From Gordius sp. MW1 (taxonomy: Eukaryota > Nematomorpha > Gordioida > Gordea > Gordiidae): DNA of 64,000 nt. Positions 1 through 11,800 of this stretch are shown in pieces (the stretch's first letter is position 1; each line of letters begins with the position of its first letter). The notes under the pieces are model-generated. The model searched no databases and had not been told where the DNA came from. It worked only from the letters and a program-made list of their open reading frames with translations. The stretch lies in NCBI GenBank assembly GCA_964036665.1, contig OZ038529.1:2790001-2854000 (forward strand), in the 5' to 3' direction. Position numbers and translations under genes: made by a program.

Positions 1-490
1 TACCTCGGCTCTTTCAAGCACAAGAAAAGTTTAGTTCAAAAGTAATAATAAAAATTTGAGAAACTTTTTATATAGCTTTTTGTTAAAACCCTTTTTTAAA
101 GTAAGTTTTGCTAATTAGAAACGAATTTTAATGTTCGAAATTGATGTTTGTTCTTTGCTGCATTGACAATTATTTTAGGTTTATTTATTGGTTTACTCAT
201 TTTTATTTTGTTGGATTTATTAGTCTTACTAGTTATACCTGAGAAATGTTGATTAAATACGATTGTCGCCGCCGTTGTATATATGTATTTTGTCTCTTCG
301 AATATTTTATCAGCTATATTTTTGTTTTACAATAATATAAGAAATCATGTGAAAAAATTTAGAAATAGAATATATATTAAGAAAGAGTAAAAAAAACTTG
401 GCATTTATGCCAAAAAAACTTAGCATTTAATTACAAATCATACGTATTAAAATTGAATTTTATGCTATACATAATTACTTCAAACCTCAG
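1..490. other. Intron of NAA25, no supported exon
   Basis: AT-rich sequence upstream of the first NAA25 exon I can support. The first ~40 bases could be the tail of an exon, since a GTAATA donor-like site follows at about 42, but I cannot align them to NAA25 and make no call. The rest looks like intron ending in the acceptor ACCTCAG at 484-490. Confidence 0.4.
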
Positions 491-2880
491 GCACAGGACT
501 TTGCAGCACGAGCGTCAACTTAAAGCGTCCTCAAAATTTGACGCTCAGCGTCACATAGCCCAAGCCCTGGATTTCGTAGACGGCATCATAACCTGGCTAG
601 AATCTCACGGCAAAAAAGGGCATAGAGGACCTTACATGGCGAAATTCGATATTTACCTAAGGCTCATGCTACTCAATCTCAAAATACCTCCCCACATGGG
701 TTGGTTATTCCCTAGTTTTGCATCATCATGAGCGTAGCCAGCATTGGAATAATGATTTAGGGAGGGGCAAAATAAACTTTTTGAAATTTTAGCCATAATC
801 TTAATAAATTTCAACAAATTTTTGGATTTAGAAGGGGGCAGCCGCCCCTCCCTGCCCTATCATCCCTTGGCTACGCCCATGTGCATCATTTTTATATCCT
901 TATTTTAATCTCGTTATCACTCCCTTGGTTAGGCCCATAATCATAATTCGGATAGACCCTTAAGGTTTTAAAGTAGATATGATTTTGTTTATTGTAACTA
1001 ATCAACACCCATTAAGGCTTGTGGGCTGTGACCAGAAAATTCCGGTTCGTCTAACCCGGCCCACGGGCCGGGTCGGGCAACTGTATGACGGGCACCATTA
1101 TAAAATTAGGCGAGGAGATTATTTTATGTAGTGTATTATTTTGTCACTTTTTATTTGATTGTATAATATATCGTAGTTCATATGCAGAAAATGGAAAATT
1201 AAATTTAAATTTTGAAAATAGCGAAAATGCAAAAAATTTGTTTAAAATCCTTATTTCGGGCCAGACAGTTCGGCTAACTTTAATAATTCGGGTAGGGTCA
1301 GAGGACACTTAAAAGAGTTCGGGGAAATAATTTCAACAATTCGATATTTTTACTATGATGCGTAAAAAGGGTGGTTGTTTTTAATAAGTGATTTTTGCTC
1401 GCTTTTAATTTGCACATGACTCTAATCATTAGAAAGAATCCCGAAATTTAGGGCTACGTAGTGTTGTAAAAACGGCTGGGTTTTGCTTGGTCGACATTTG
1501 GTTTTAGTCGACTAAACATAAACTGACCAATGGTTTGACCTAAAAATCTTTGGCCAATATATGCGACCAAAAAAAAATAGACCAAAAATCTTTTGTCTGT
1601 TTTTGTTTAGTCCACTAAAAAGGTCGACCAAACAAAATCCAGCCGTTTTTACAACACTAACGGCTAATAGTGAATTTAAAGTAGGATACTCTCATCTCTT
1701 TTTAATGTTGGGATTTTGGTTTCCGATGCCCACTGGAATTTTTTTTAAAATTTTAGACTACCTATAGGTTTTCTAACAAAAATACCGCCCCTATCGACTA
1801 CGTAGACTGCTCATGTCATAGTCATATGTTTTATTTGAATTTAACAACCTCCCATGTCTTTCTACAGTGTACCCCATTGTTAAAACAGAAAAGGTGAATA
1901 TGCATTCCACATTAGTTAATAAATCAAAAAGAATGTTAATAAAGGTATATTTGATAAAATCCAGATGGCATTAAATTGCTTTAACATCATTTTGTGAATG
2001 ATATATATATTCTAAAATGCTGTTTTTAATGTTTAACTAGTTTAATATTTTTTCATTATGTTTTAGAAATACATTAATTGACCGAAATTATTGTAATCTC
2101 CATGTCCTTCCCTTGTTTGTGCACATTTTAAAATGGCGGAAGAACGGTTCACACATTTAAAGTTCGTGAGCAGTCTATCTAGTCTATATGTTCTATTCAT
2201 GATATCGCAAGATGTTCCTTTAAAAGGGGACACTTATTTGCCCGTCAACTGATTAAATTTGGAGTTTGAAGTTGATATTAAGCATCACAAAAGGTATAAA
2301 ACTTATTTACAAGTACCACATTTCATACTATATTGTTTAAATAGGCGGGCACTTTTTAATTCTCATTCAATAACAATAATAAATAATTGACTCTTTTTTT
2401 GCCGTAATTTTAGAAAATTTGAACGCGCTCGTGGAAAAGTACATCCAAATCTTTGGCTCTAAACCCTGCTGTTTTTGGGACCTGGAATATTTCATGTGCG
2501 TGCCGCAGTTTAGAGAGGCCCTAAAACTCAAAGAGGTTCAGTGCATTTTACTAAAAATATTTGTACTTTAGATGGGGTTTGATTTTAAAATTAATAATTA
2601 ATCGAATTTTAATTTTTAAAAGATTTTAAAAAATTGTATTAATACCGTGTTTTTAGTTTGGATAAAGAATATTAATCATCGTTAATCTATCAAATTTAGG
2701 CCATACAAGCTTTAGAAAACTGTAAAATTGTTTGTAAATTTATTAATTGTTTTAAATATCACATTTTTAGTAACGTTAATTCTTGCAATTTTCGCTCTTT
2801 TAATCAAGCTTTTCGATGCTCATATGCCAATTACTTCTGATTCCAACGCCCAGTCTCAAGACGCGACCACGATGACACAA
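491..2880 (+). CDS. NAA25: NAA25 exon block 1 (central region)
   Basis: Four exons: 491-699 (acceptor possibly 497 or 507), 2414-2535, a 22-nt microexon 2700-2721, and 2771-2880. The first carries the segment equivalent to the family's 'RGPHLAKLEL' block (here RGPYMAKFDI). The second carries FGSKPCCFWDLEYF. The microexon is supported by phase: exon 2 ends on a codon, the microexon gives AIQALEN plus one base, and the next exon supplies the other two. The intron between the microexon and 2771 is only 49 bp. Confidence 0.8.
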
Positions 2881-5800
2881 GTGAATTTTTTGCGATTAAA
2901 TAAAATTTTAAATTATAGTTATGTGATGGCATTGAACTTCTTAATATACCTGATTTTACCATGATGGAATTTGAGGTTTTCAAAATTATCTTTAAAGACA
3001 TTCCATAGCTTTTCGAAGTTTTAAAGTTGCCCTTAAATTTCTATGCCTCTCCGCTTTTAGGTTGTTTTACCGGTGGTAGAAGTTAATTATTTTAGATTGG
3101 ATAGCATTTCGAAAATATTCAAGAAACTGATCTAAAACCTCCCGATTTTTCTTACAATTTTCCAACTTCGATTTTTTTATTTAAGATAATGCAAAAGTAG
3201 AAATAAATAAGCCCTTCGGGCGTAACTGGGGGCTTCGCCCCCAGACCCCCTTGGGGGCTTCGCCCCCAGACCCCCTTGGGGGCTTCGCCCCCAGACCCCC
3301 TTGGGGGCTTCGCCCCCAAACCCCCTGCTGGGGGCTCCGCCCCCAGTCCCCCGGAGAAGGGGGAGAAGGGAAGGGGGGGAAGGGAAGGGGGGGAAGGGAA
3401 GAGGGGACGACTCATCTATTCTACGTATAAATGTAGCATATTTGCTATGCAATTTATGGGCGAGAAAGGTGTGAAGGGGCGAGAATGTTTATAGGGGGTA
3501 GCAGCCAGGACAGGGTAAAAGTGGTTATAAATTCATAATAGTCAAAAAAAACGAAAAAAAAATTTTCGAATCACATTTTGGCCAATGGTCATTTTTTTTA
3601 ATTGGTCAGTACCAACAGATGGTCTATAAATCAATGTTAGCGAAAAAAAGAAAAAAAAAATTTCGATTCACATTTTGACCAATGGTCATTTTTTTCATTG
3701 GTCAGCACCCAACGGACGGCCAAAAAGTCATAATAGCAATGGTAGTAACAAGAACAATCATAATAGTCAAAAAAAAACGAAAAAATAAACTCGGATTCAC
3801 ATTTTGGCCAATGGTCATTTTTTCCATCGGTCAGCAGCCAACGGACGGCCAAAAAGTCTTATTATCAATGGTAGTAACAGGAACAATCATAATAGGCGAA
3901 AAAAAACGAAAAAATAAACTTGGATTCACATTTTGGCCAATGGTCATTTTTTTCCATTGGTCAGCAGCCAACGGACGGCCAAAAAGTCATAATAGCAATG
4001 GTAGTAACAGGAACAATCATAATAGTCGAAAAAAAAACGAAAAAATAAACTTGGATTCACATTTTGGCCAATGGTCATTTTTTTCATTGGTCAGCACTTA
4101 ACGGACGGCCAAAAAGTCTTATTATCAATGATAGTAACAAGAACAATCATAAGAGTCAAAAAAACGAAAAAAAAATTTTCGAATCACATTTTGGCCAATG
4201 GTCATTTTTTTAATTGGTCAGTACCAACAGATGGTCTATAAATCAATGTTAGCAAAAAAAAAAGAAAAAAAAATTTCGATTCACATTTTGACTAATGGTC
4301 ATTTTTTTCATTGGTCAGCACCCAACGGACGGCCAAAACGTCTTATTATCAATGGTAGAACAAGAACAATCATAATGGTCGAAAAAAAACGAAAAAATAA
4401 ACTTGGATTCACATTTTGGCAAATGGTCATTTTTTCCATCGGTCAGCAGCCAACGGACGGCCAAAAAGTCTTATTATCAATGGTAGTAACAAGAACAATC
4501 ATAATAGTCGAAAAAAACGAAAAAATAAACTTGGATTCACATTTTGGCCAATGGTCATTTTTTTCCATTGGTCAGCAGCCAACGGACGGCCAAAAAGTCT
4601 TATTATCAATGGTAGTAACAGGAACAATCATAATAGTCGAAAAAAAAACGAAAAAATAAACTTGGATTCACATTTTGGCCAATGGTCATTTTTTTTCATT
4701 GGTCAGCACCCAACGGACGGCCAAAAAGTCTTATTATCAATGGTAGTAACAAAAACAATCATAAGAGTCAAAAAAAACTCCGGGATTCGAACCCAAAAAC
4801 TGGTTAAATTAACAAAAATTAAAAGTAAACAAAATAAGACATTCGGTGCGTGACATCCACGTTCGGTGCGGACGCCGAATAGCGGACGCCGAATAGGCGG
4901 GCAAACAAAATGGAAAGTGATCCCATAAATTGCTATTAATTGCTATGCAATTTATGGGCTCGTTTTTTGTTGTCCGTCCGTCCGTCTGTCCGTCCGTCCG
5001 TCCATCCCTATCTATTTGCATTGGGTATATTAGGTTATCGATTTTTTAAATTAATGCATTAGAAAGAGGTGCCCCACCCCTCATCTCTATCTCCCTCGGT
5101 GTGTTATATATAAGATTTGTTAAATTATCTATTATATAATAAACATAAATAAAAGTTGTTTACTTTTAAAATTTAACTAGTTATATAATAAACATAAATA
5201 AAAGTTGTTTTCTTTTAATTGCTATGCAATTTAACTAGTTTTTGTTATATAATAAACATAGATAAAAGTTGTTTACTTTTAATGCTATGCAATTTAACTA
5301 GTTATATAATAAACATAAATAAAGGTTGTTTACTTTTTAATTGCTATGCAATTTAACTAGTTTTGGGGTTAGAATCCCGGAGTTTTTTTTGACTCTTATG
5401 ATTGTTCTTGTTACTATCATTGATAATAAGAATTTTTGGCCGTCCGCTGGCTGCTGACCAATAAAAAAAATGACCATTGGCCAAAATGTGAATCGAAATT
5501 ATTTTTTTCGTTTTTTTTGACTATTATGATTGTTCCTGTTTCTACCATTGCTATTATGACTTTTTTGGCCGTCCGCTGGCTGCTGACCAATGTTATATTT
5601 ATATAATAAACATAAATAAAAGTTGTTTACTTTTAATTGCTATGCAATTTAACTAGTTTTTGGGTTAGAATCCCGGAGTTTTTTTGACTCTTATGATTGT
5701 TCTTGTTACTATCATTGATAATAAGACTTTTTAACCGTCCGTTGGCTGCTGACCAATGAAAAAATGACCATTGGCCAAAATGTGAATCCGAGTTTATTTT

Positions 5801-8800
5801 TTCGTTTTTTTTGACTATTATGATTGTTCCTGTTACTACCATTGCTATTATGACTTTTTGGCCGTCCGCTGGCTCCTGACCGATTGAAAAAATGACCATT
5901 GGCCAAAATGTGAATCGAAATTATTTTTTTCGTTTTTTTTTGACTATTATGATTGTTCCTGTTCCTACCATTGCTATTATGACTTTTTGGCCGTCCGCTG
6001 GCTGCTGACCAATGGAATAAAATGACCATTGGCCAAAATGTGATTCGAAAACTTTTTTTTCGTTTTTTTTGACTATTATGAATTTATATCCACTTTTACC
6101 GTGTCCTGGCTGCTGACCAATGGAAAAAAATGACCATTGGCCAAAATGTGATTCGAAAATTTTTTTTCGTTTTTTTTACTCTTATGAATTTATATCCACT
6201 TTTACCGTGTGCTGGCTGCTGACCAATGGAAAAAAATGACCATTGGCCAAAGTGAGCATCAAAATTTTTTTTTCCGTTTTTTTGGCTATCATTGACTTAT
6301 AGAGTATCTGTTGGTACTGACCAATAGAGAAAAAGTGACCATTGGCCAAATTTTTGATTTTTTTAATTAAAAATTGTTCAAATTCAACAAAAAATTTCTC
6401 CCAACAATTCTGCAAATTCTTAACATTGTGTTGTTTTATAATATAATGTTTGTTAGACCCATAATCACTAAAGGCCATAAAAACTAATGTAATACGCAAC
6501 TAGATGCAAACACTAAATCTAACCCTAACCCTTGCCTATATTACATTTTGCCTTTATTACATTTTGCCTATAATGGAAAATTTGTATAAATAATTAATTA
6601 ATCATTAGGCATTTAATACCCCCCTATAGGCATTCTCGCCCCTTCCCACCTTTCTCGCCCATAAATTGCATAGCAAATATGATATATTTATACGAAGTAC
6701 AGATGAGTCGTCCCCCCTTCCCCTCTTCCCTTCCCTTCTCCCCCTTCCCACGAGGGCCGAAGGCCCGAGTTATTTTACTAGTCCACGAAAGATAGTTAAC
6801 GATTTGTTAAACTTTTTGTATCTACCCTCAGGAATGTATAAATTTTAATTGGTATGCAATATATGGGCTCGCTTTTGGTTGTTCTGTCCATCCTGTCCTG
6901 TCCAACTTTTCATTTTTTTAATTGCTATGGAAACTTATGCATCTGTAAAAGACTTTTTGCCCCCCCCCTTCCCCTTCTTTAAATTACATAGCAAATGTGC
7001 TACGTTTATATGCAGTCTGGACGAGTTTTGTAAGAACAGTACCCTCGAACTAGGCGCGAATCCGAATTTTATTCAAAGTAAACGTGACGAATATTTATAA
7101 TATCCGTTATAAAGCCACAACCTAGAAAAGCTGCCAAGAGAAGTTATAAAGTTGATCTGTCGGGCACAAAAACAATAATGGAATTTTGGCTCGGGGGCGA
7201 GGTCGAAAAAATTAAAGCCAACCAGCTGTGATTAACTAGTCTATGTGCGAAAGCAAAGTAAAAGTCATTTACAGAAGCATAAGTCCACAGCCATTAAAAA
7301 CTCGTATAAGTTTTCACGGCATTTTTTAAAAAAATTACCAGTTGGGCAGGACAGGACGGACAACCAAAAGAGGGCCCATAAATTGCATAGCAATTAATAA
7401 AAGTCTTTTCCAGAAGCACAAGTTTCCACAGAAATTGAAAATCCGTACAAGTTTTCACGGCAATTTTAAAAAAATTATAAGTTAAACAGGACAGGACGGG
7501 ACGGACGGACAACTAAACGTGAGTCCATAAATTGCATAATTATACGGCTTTAAATTTATTTATGAAAGGAGTCTTACGGTGAAATGAAAAAGAAAGATGG
7601 TGTGGTTTTTACGCTTTATAAGCTAGGCAAGTACATGGGCTATTTCGATGAGCCAACCATGGATACCAGTCGAGTCTTTAGCGTAGCATCGGGTTTCGTG
7701 ACTTGTTATTTTACCCGGGACACCGTCACTTTAATCACTCGAGACGACAAATGTGCTCGCGATAAACTGGGCAATGGTTTGCATTTGCTTTAAACTCGCG
7801 AATGTTTTGATACGATTTTATCTATTTATTAAGGTGATGTTTAGTGTCGTAAAAACGGCTGGGTTTCGTAGGGTCGGCCTTTGGTTGCAGTCGACTGAAC
7901 ATAAACGGATCAAAGAATTTTTTGGTCCGTTTTTTATGAGTCGACCACCAGGCTTAGTCGAAATTTGAAAAACAGACCAGAAGGTCGACCAAACAAAAGC
8001 CAGCCCTTTTTACAACCCTAATCTAAACTACCTTGTACAGATTAAATTTAAACTCTTAAAGCTTGTCTTAATATCGGATTCAGATTCAAATCGTGCGAAT
8101 TTATTTTTGTCTAAATATCCGATTCTATTTCATGGGGTTGTGATTATTAATATTTAGTTTTTCGATAGTTAAAAACGTTTTTTTTGTTTATTTCAACTCT
8201 TGCGAATAAATCTAAACTTTGCTGATACCTAAAAGTTCGGAATAAATTTGCATCTTACAAAATCGCTGTTATGTTATGCGCCTGAAATGCAAATCTACTG
8301 TGAATATCTAAGTTAAGACACAGCTATGTTATAACCCGTGCGACGATTTTTGCTGCGCAGCAAAATCCGATATGAAGACAAGCCCTTAGTCGTAGTGTTT
8401 AACGAGGGAAGAGGAAGTGTTTGGCATTTATATTATCTTTTGTCTCCTGGACAAATTGAGAATGGTTATCAAATGTTTGGCGAAAAATTAATCATTTTTT
8501 CGTCATTTTTGTTGATTTTTTAATTGTAATATTCCCAGATTCGACGCATACGAGCCAAGCCAGCAATTTGCCACCACCACCTGTAATAATTCCTTCATCC
8601 GATCATCACACTTTTTATGCTAGCATGGCATCTCAATTGCTATTCGATTTGTGGAGAAAAACCGGTTACTTCGATTATTTGAGACAAGCCCTAATATTGC
8701 TGGAACACACCGTTCATCGATACCCAGATTGCGTTAAGATACGCTTCGCCCTGATCAAAATATACTTTCTCATCGGTATTTTTTGATATTTTGTGGATAC

Positions 8801-11800
8801 AATTTTATTTTAAAAACGATTATATTTCACTTTTACAGACGTTCTGGGCTGTTTTATAGTTTTTTGTTGGATTTTTGAGGGAAATTTTATGTATAAATCG
8901 TTTGCGGAGTGGGTTTGTTTCAATGCTCACTATGCTTGTAGAAGAAACTTGGCATTTTCTTCAAATAAACTCGACATTCAGCTAACGCCGGAGTTTTATG
9001 TGTTATTTGTTAGCTCATTCGAAGAAAACCGATTATAATTGACTTTAACAGACGTTCTAGGCAGTTTTATAGTGTTGTTTTTAGATTTTACATGGAATTT
9101 GTATGTATATAGTTTTCTTAATCATTCGCTTAGTGGGTTGTTTCGATTTTTATATACTCTTAGAAGAAACTTGGCATTTTTCAAAAAAAAAATTGGCATT
9201 CAACTAACATCAAAGTTATATATATGTTACATTGTAAACTCGTTCGAATACTATAGCATCTTAGTGATGGGGCGCTGGTAATAGTATTAATAAAAGTTTA
9301 GACTAAACAATAATTTCGCAAAAAAGTTTTTTTATTTTAGTATTTTACAATACATTAAATTTTTTATTTTTTTTTTGAAGTCTGTGATAGTAACTGTTTT
9401 TTTAGTACAATTTGGGCATTTTTATGAAATTTTGTGTGAATAAATTTGAATTTTGATATTTGTCTAATTAAAAGTTGTTTTTGTGATGTTGCATTTGTTT
9501 CCAGGTGCGCCCGCCTTATGTATTGAACATTTCCACAAGATAGACGTCAAGTTTGTACAATATGACACACTAGGGTAAACAAAATAAAATTTTCGAAGCT
9601 TTTTCTTATTTTTTTATTAACTTTTTTCCAAATAATTTTCTTTTATTTTACTGCAAGGTTTTTTTTTCTTTAAAATATCATTTTTAACTTATTTTGGGAG
9701 TGAATTTTTGTTTGCCGAGATATTTAAATGTTTTACAAATAATTCATACGTTCAACATACCAATATATCTTTATGAAACTCAATCTTTAAGCTCAAACTG
9801 ACAAGTTTTATATATGGTTAATTAAAATACTCTGTTAACAGTTTTTTACCGAAAATGGTATTTTTAAATAAAGAATCTGATTTGAAAAGTTTTTGGTGAA
9901 AAGGAGCTGATATCACGGTTCAATTGCAGATTTGGTAGAGTTTTTTGCGGTGAGCACAAATATATTTTTAATTTTTTACTTTAATTCAAGTGTTTTACCG
10001 ATTAATTTGCGAGTTATTGACGTTTGAAAACACCCAAAATCGCTGTTTTAAAGCTACCTTGATAGCAAATATTTTAAAAAATTGACGTACATGGGGAAAA
10101 CTAAAGATATTGTGTTCACCGTAAAACCCTACCAGAATCTGTAAACATTTTGCCGGGTGATTTTATAAGTCTATGTAATTTGTAAACAAACAATCAACAT
10201 TTTAAGGTTTTTTAACTTGTCACTCTTATTTACAGCAATTTTCTCATGTACCCCTTGTATGCGTTCAGCCATTTCGGCCCTTTGAAAACTTGCTTTGAAA
10301 ATATCATCAAATTCTACGAAAACTCCTACAAAAACGTAAGTGCTGTATGAATTTTTATGGTTAAGTTTCTTAGGGAAGTTGGGAAGGGGCCTTGCCCCCC
10401 ACCGCTATTGCTATGCAATTTATGGGTTGATTGACTAAAGATTCCACCTTTGAGGTTATTTTAAGCGTCTAAAGCTTAGTGTGTTACGATTTGATGTAAC
10501 TAAGCTTGCTGATTCGTTCCCTTAAAAGTGGCATGAGCCTAGTAAGGATCAAAAAGGGGCAATATCATAATTTTTGATATTTTTTAATCAAAATTATATA
10601 ATTTATAGGTAAAAAAGGATTATCTTTTTATTGTTACTTGGCTATAGTGTTGTTAATCTGCTAAATGGGTTCTGCTGGTATAGTGCTAAACCTGGTAATA
10701 GGCACATATCTCCTACCATTACCATCATTATTAAGCAGCACATGCTGCTTAATAACCCGGTTACTAGCATGGCAGATTAAAGTTGCCATGGTTGCTGGTT
10801 GGGAGAGATGTAAGTAACCGGGCATTTGGCAGATTGGATTGATATAACCGTGGTATTGAGCAGGCTTGTTTTAAACTAAACATGGTTTTTAGCAAATTTA
10901 ATTTTAGCTTACTATTAGAGTTGGTAGCTGCCATATAATGCTAATCAATATTTCAATCATTTATTAATACAAAAATGGTGATTAAAAAATTTAAATATAT
11001 TATAAATTTGCCCCGTTATTTGCCCCCCCCCCCCCCTAATTTTTTATCCTCTTTCTCACCAGGGGGGAGGGGGGGGGGGGGTGTTTTGCCCCCCCCCCCT
11101 TATTTTTTATCCTCTTTCTGACAAGAGGGCAGGGGGGGGGGGGGGTCTTTTGCCCCCCCCCCCTTCCTTATTTTTTACCCTCTTTCTCACCAGTGGGGAG
11201 GGGGGGGGGGTGTTTGCCCCCCCCCTAATTTTTTACGCTCTTTCTTACCAAGGGGGAGGGGGGGGGGGGTGTTTTGCCCCCCCCCCTTATTTTTTATCCT
11301 CTTTTTGACCAGAGGGGAGGGGGGGGGGGGGTGTTTTGGCCCCCCCTTATTTTTTATCCTCTTTTTGACCAGAGGGGGGGGGGGGTGTTTTGCCCCCCCC
11401 CCCCTTATTTTTTATCCTCTTTTTGACCAGAGGGGAGGGGGGGGGGGTGTTTTGCCCCCCCCCCCTTATTTTTTATCCTCTTTTTGACCAGAGGGGAGGG
11501 GGGGGGGTGTTTTGCCCCCCCCCTTATTTTTTATCCTCTTTCTGACAAGAGGGCAGGGGGGGGGGTCTTTTGCCCCCCCCCCTAATTTTTTATCCTCTTT
11601 CTGACCAGGGGGGGTGTTTTGCCCCCTCCCCTCTTTTTTACGCTTTTTCTCACCAGGGGGGGTGTTCATCAGGAGGGGGAGTTTGTCCCCCCCTCATTTT
11701 TTATCCTCTTTCTGACAAGAGGTCAGGGGGGGGGGTCTTTTGCCCCCCTCTAATTTTTTATCCTCTTTTTGACCAGGGGGGGTGTTTTGCCCCCCCCCTA

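Larger units (their letters stand above)
3211..4935 (-). mobile_element. Family 3 Helitron-like/foldback-like element, left member of a head-to-head pair
   Basis: Read on the minus strand, this element starts at 4935 with a hairpin end (CCCATAAATTGC on the + strand). It continues through a GTCCGTCC-type stretch, an array of ~129-bp tandem repeats, a subterminal block with TTTGCTATGCAATTTATGGG at about 3439-3458, a purine-rich GGGAAGGG tract and a GC-rich end GCCCTTCGGGC at 3211. A sister copy lies head to head at 4936-6769 and another at 15.27-18.07 kb. No transposase ORF, so non-autonomous. No target duplication was found. Hairpin ends, internal tandem repeats and lack of TSD suggest a Helitron/Helentron-type derivative (HINE-like); the pair as a whole also resembles a foldback element. 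The superfamily is unproven. Confidence 0.6.

Noticed and set aside
3226..3345. CRISPR-like array (short regular repeats)
   Set aside because: Units are contiguous hairpin repeats with no unique spacers, in a eukaryotic genome.
3682..4853. Open frames of 139-153 codons with a repeated MVIFFIGQ-type motif (also at 5.7, 16.1, 61.3 and 61.9 kb)
   Set aside because: They follow a ~129-bp DNA tandem repeat; the reading frame changes between units wherever the A-runs differ, so no protein repeat is maintained.
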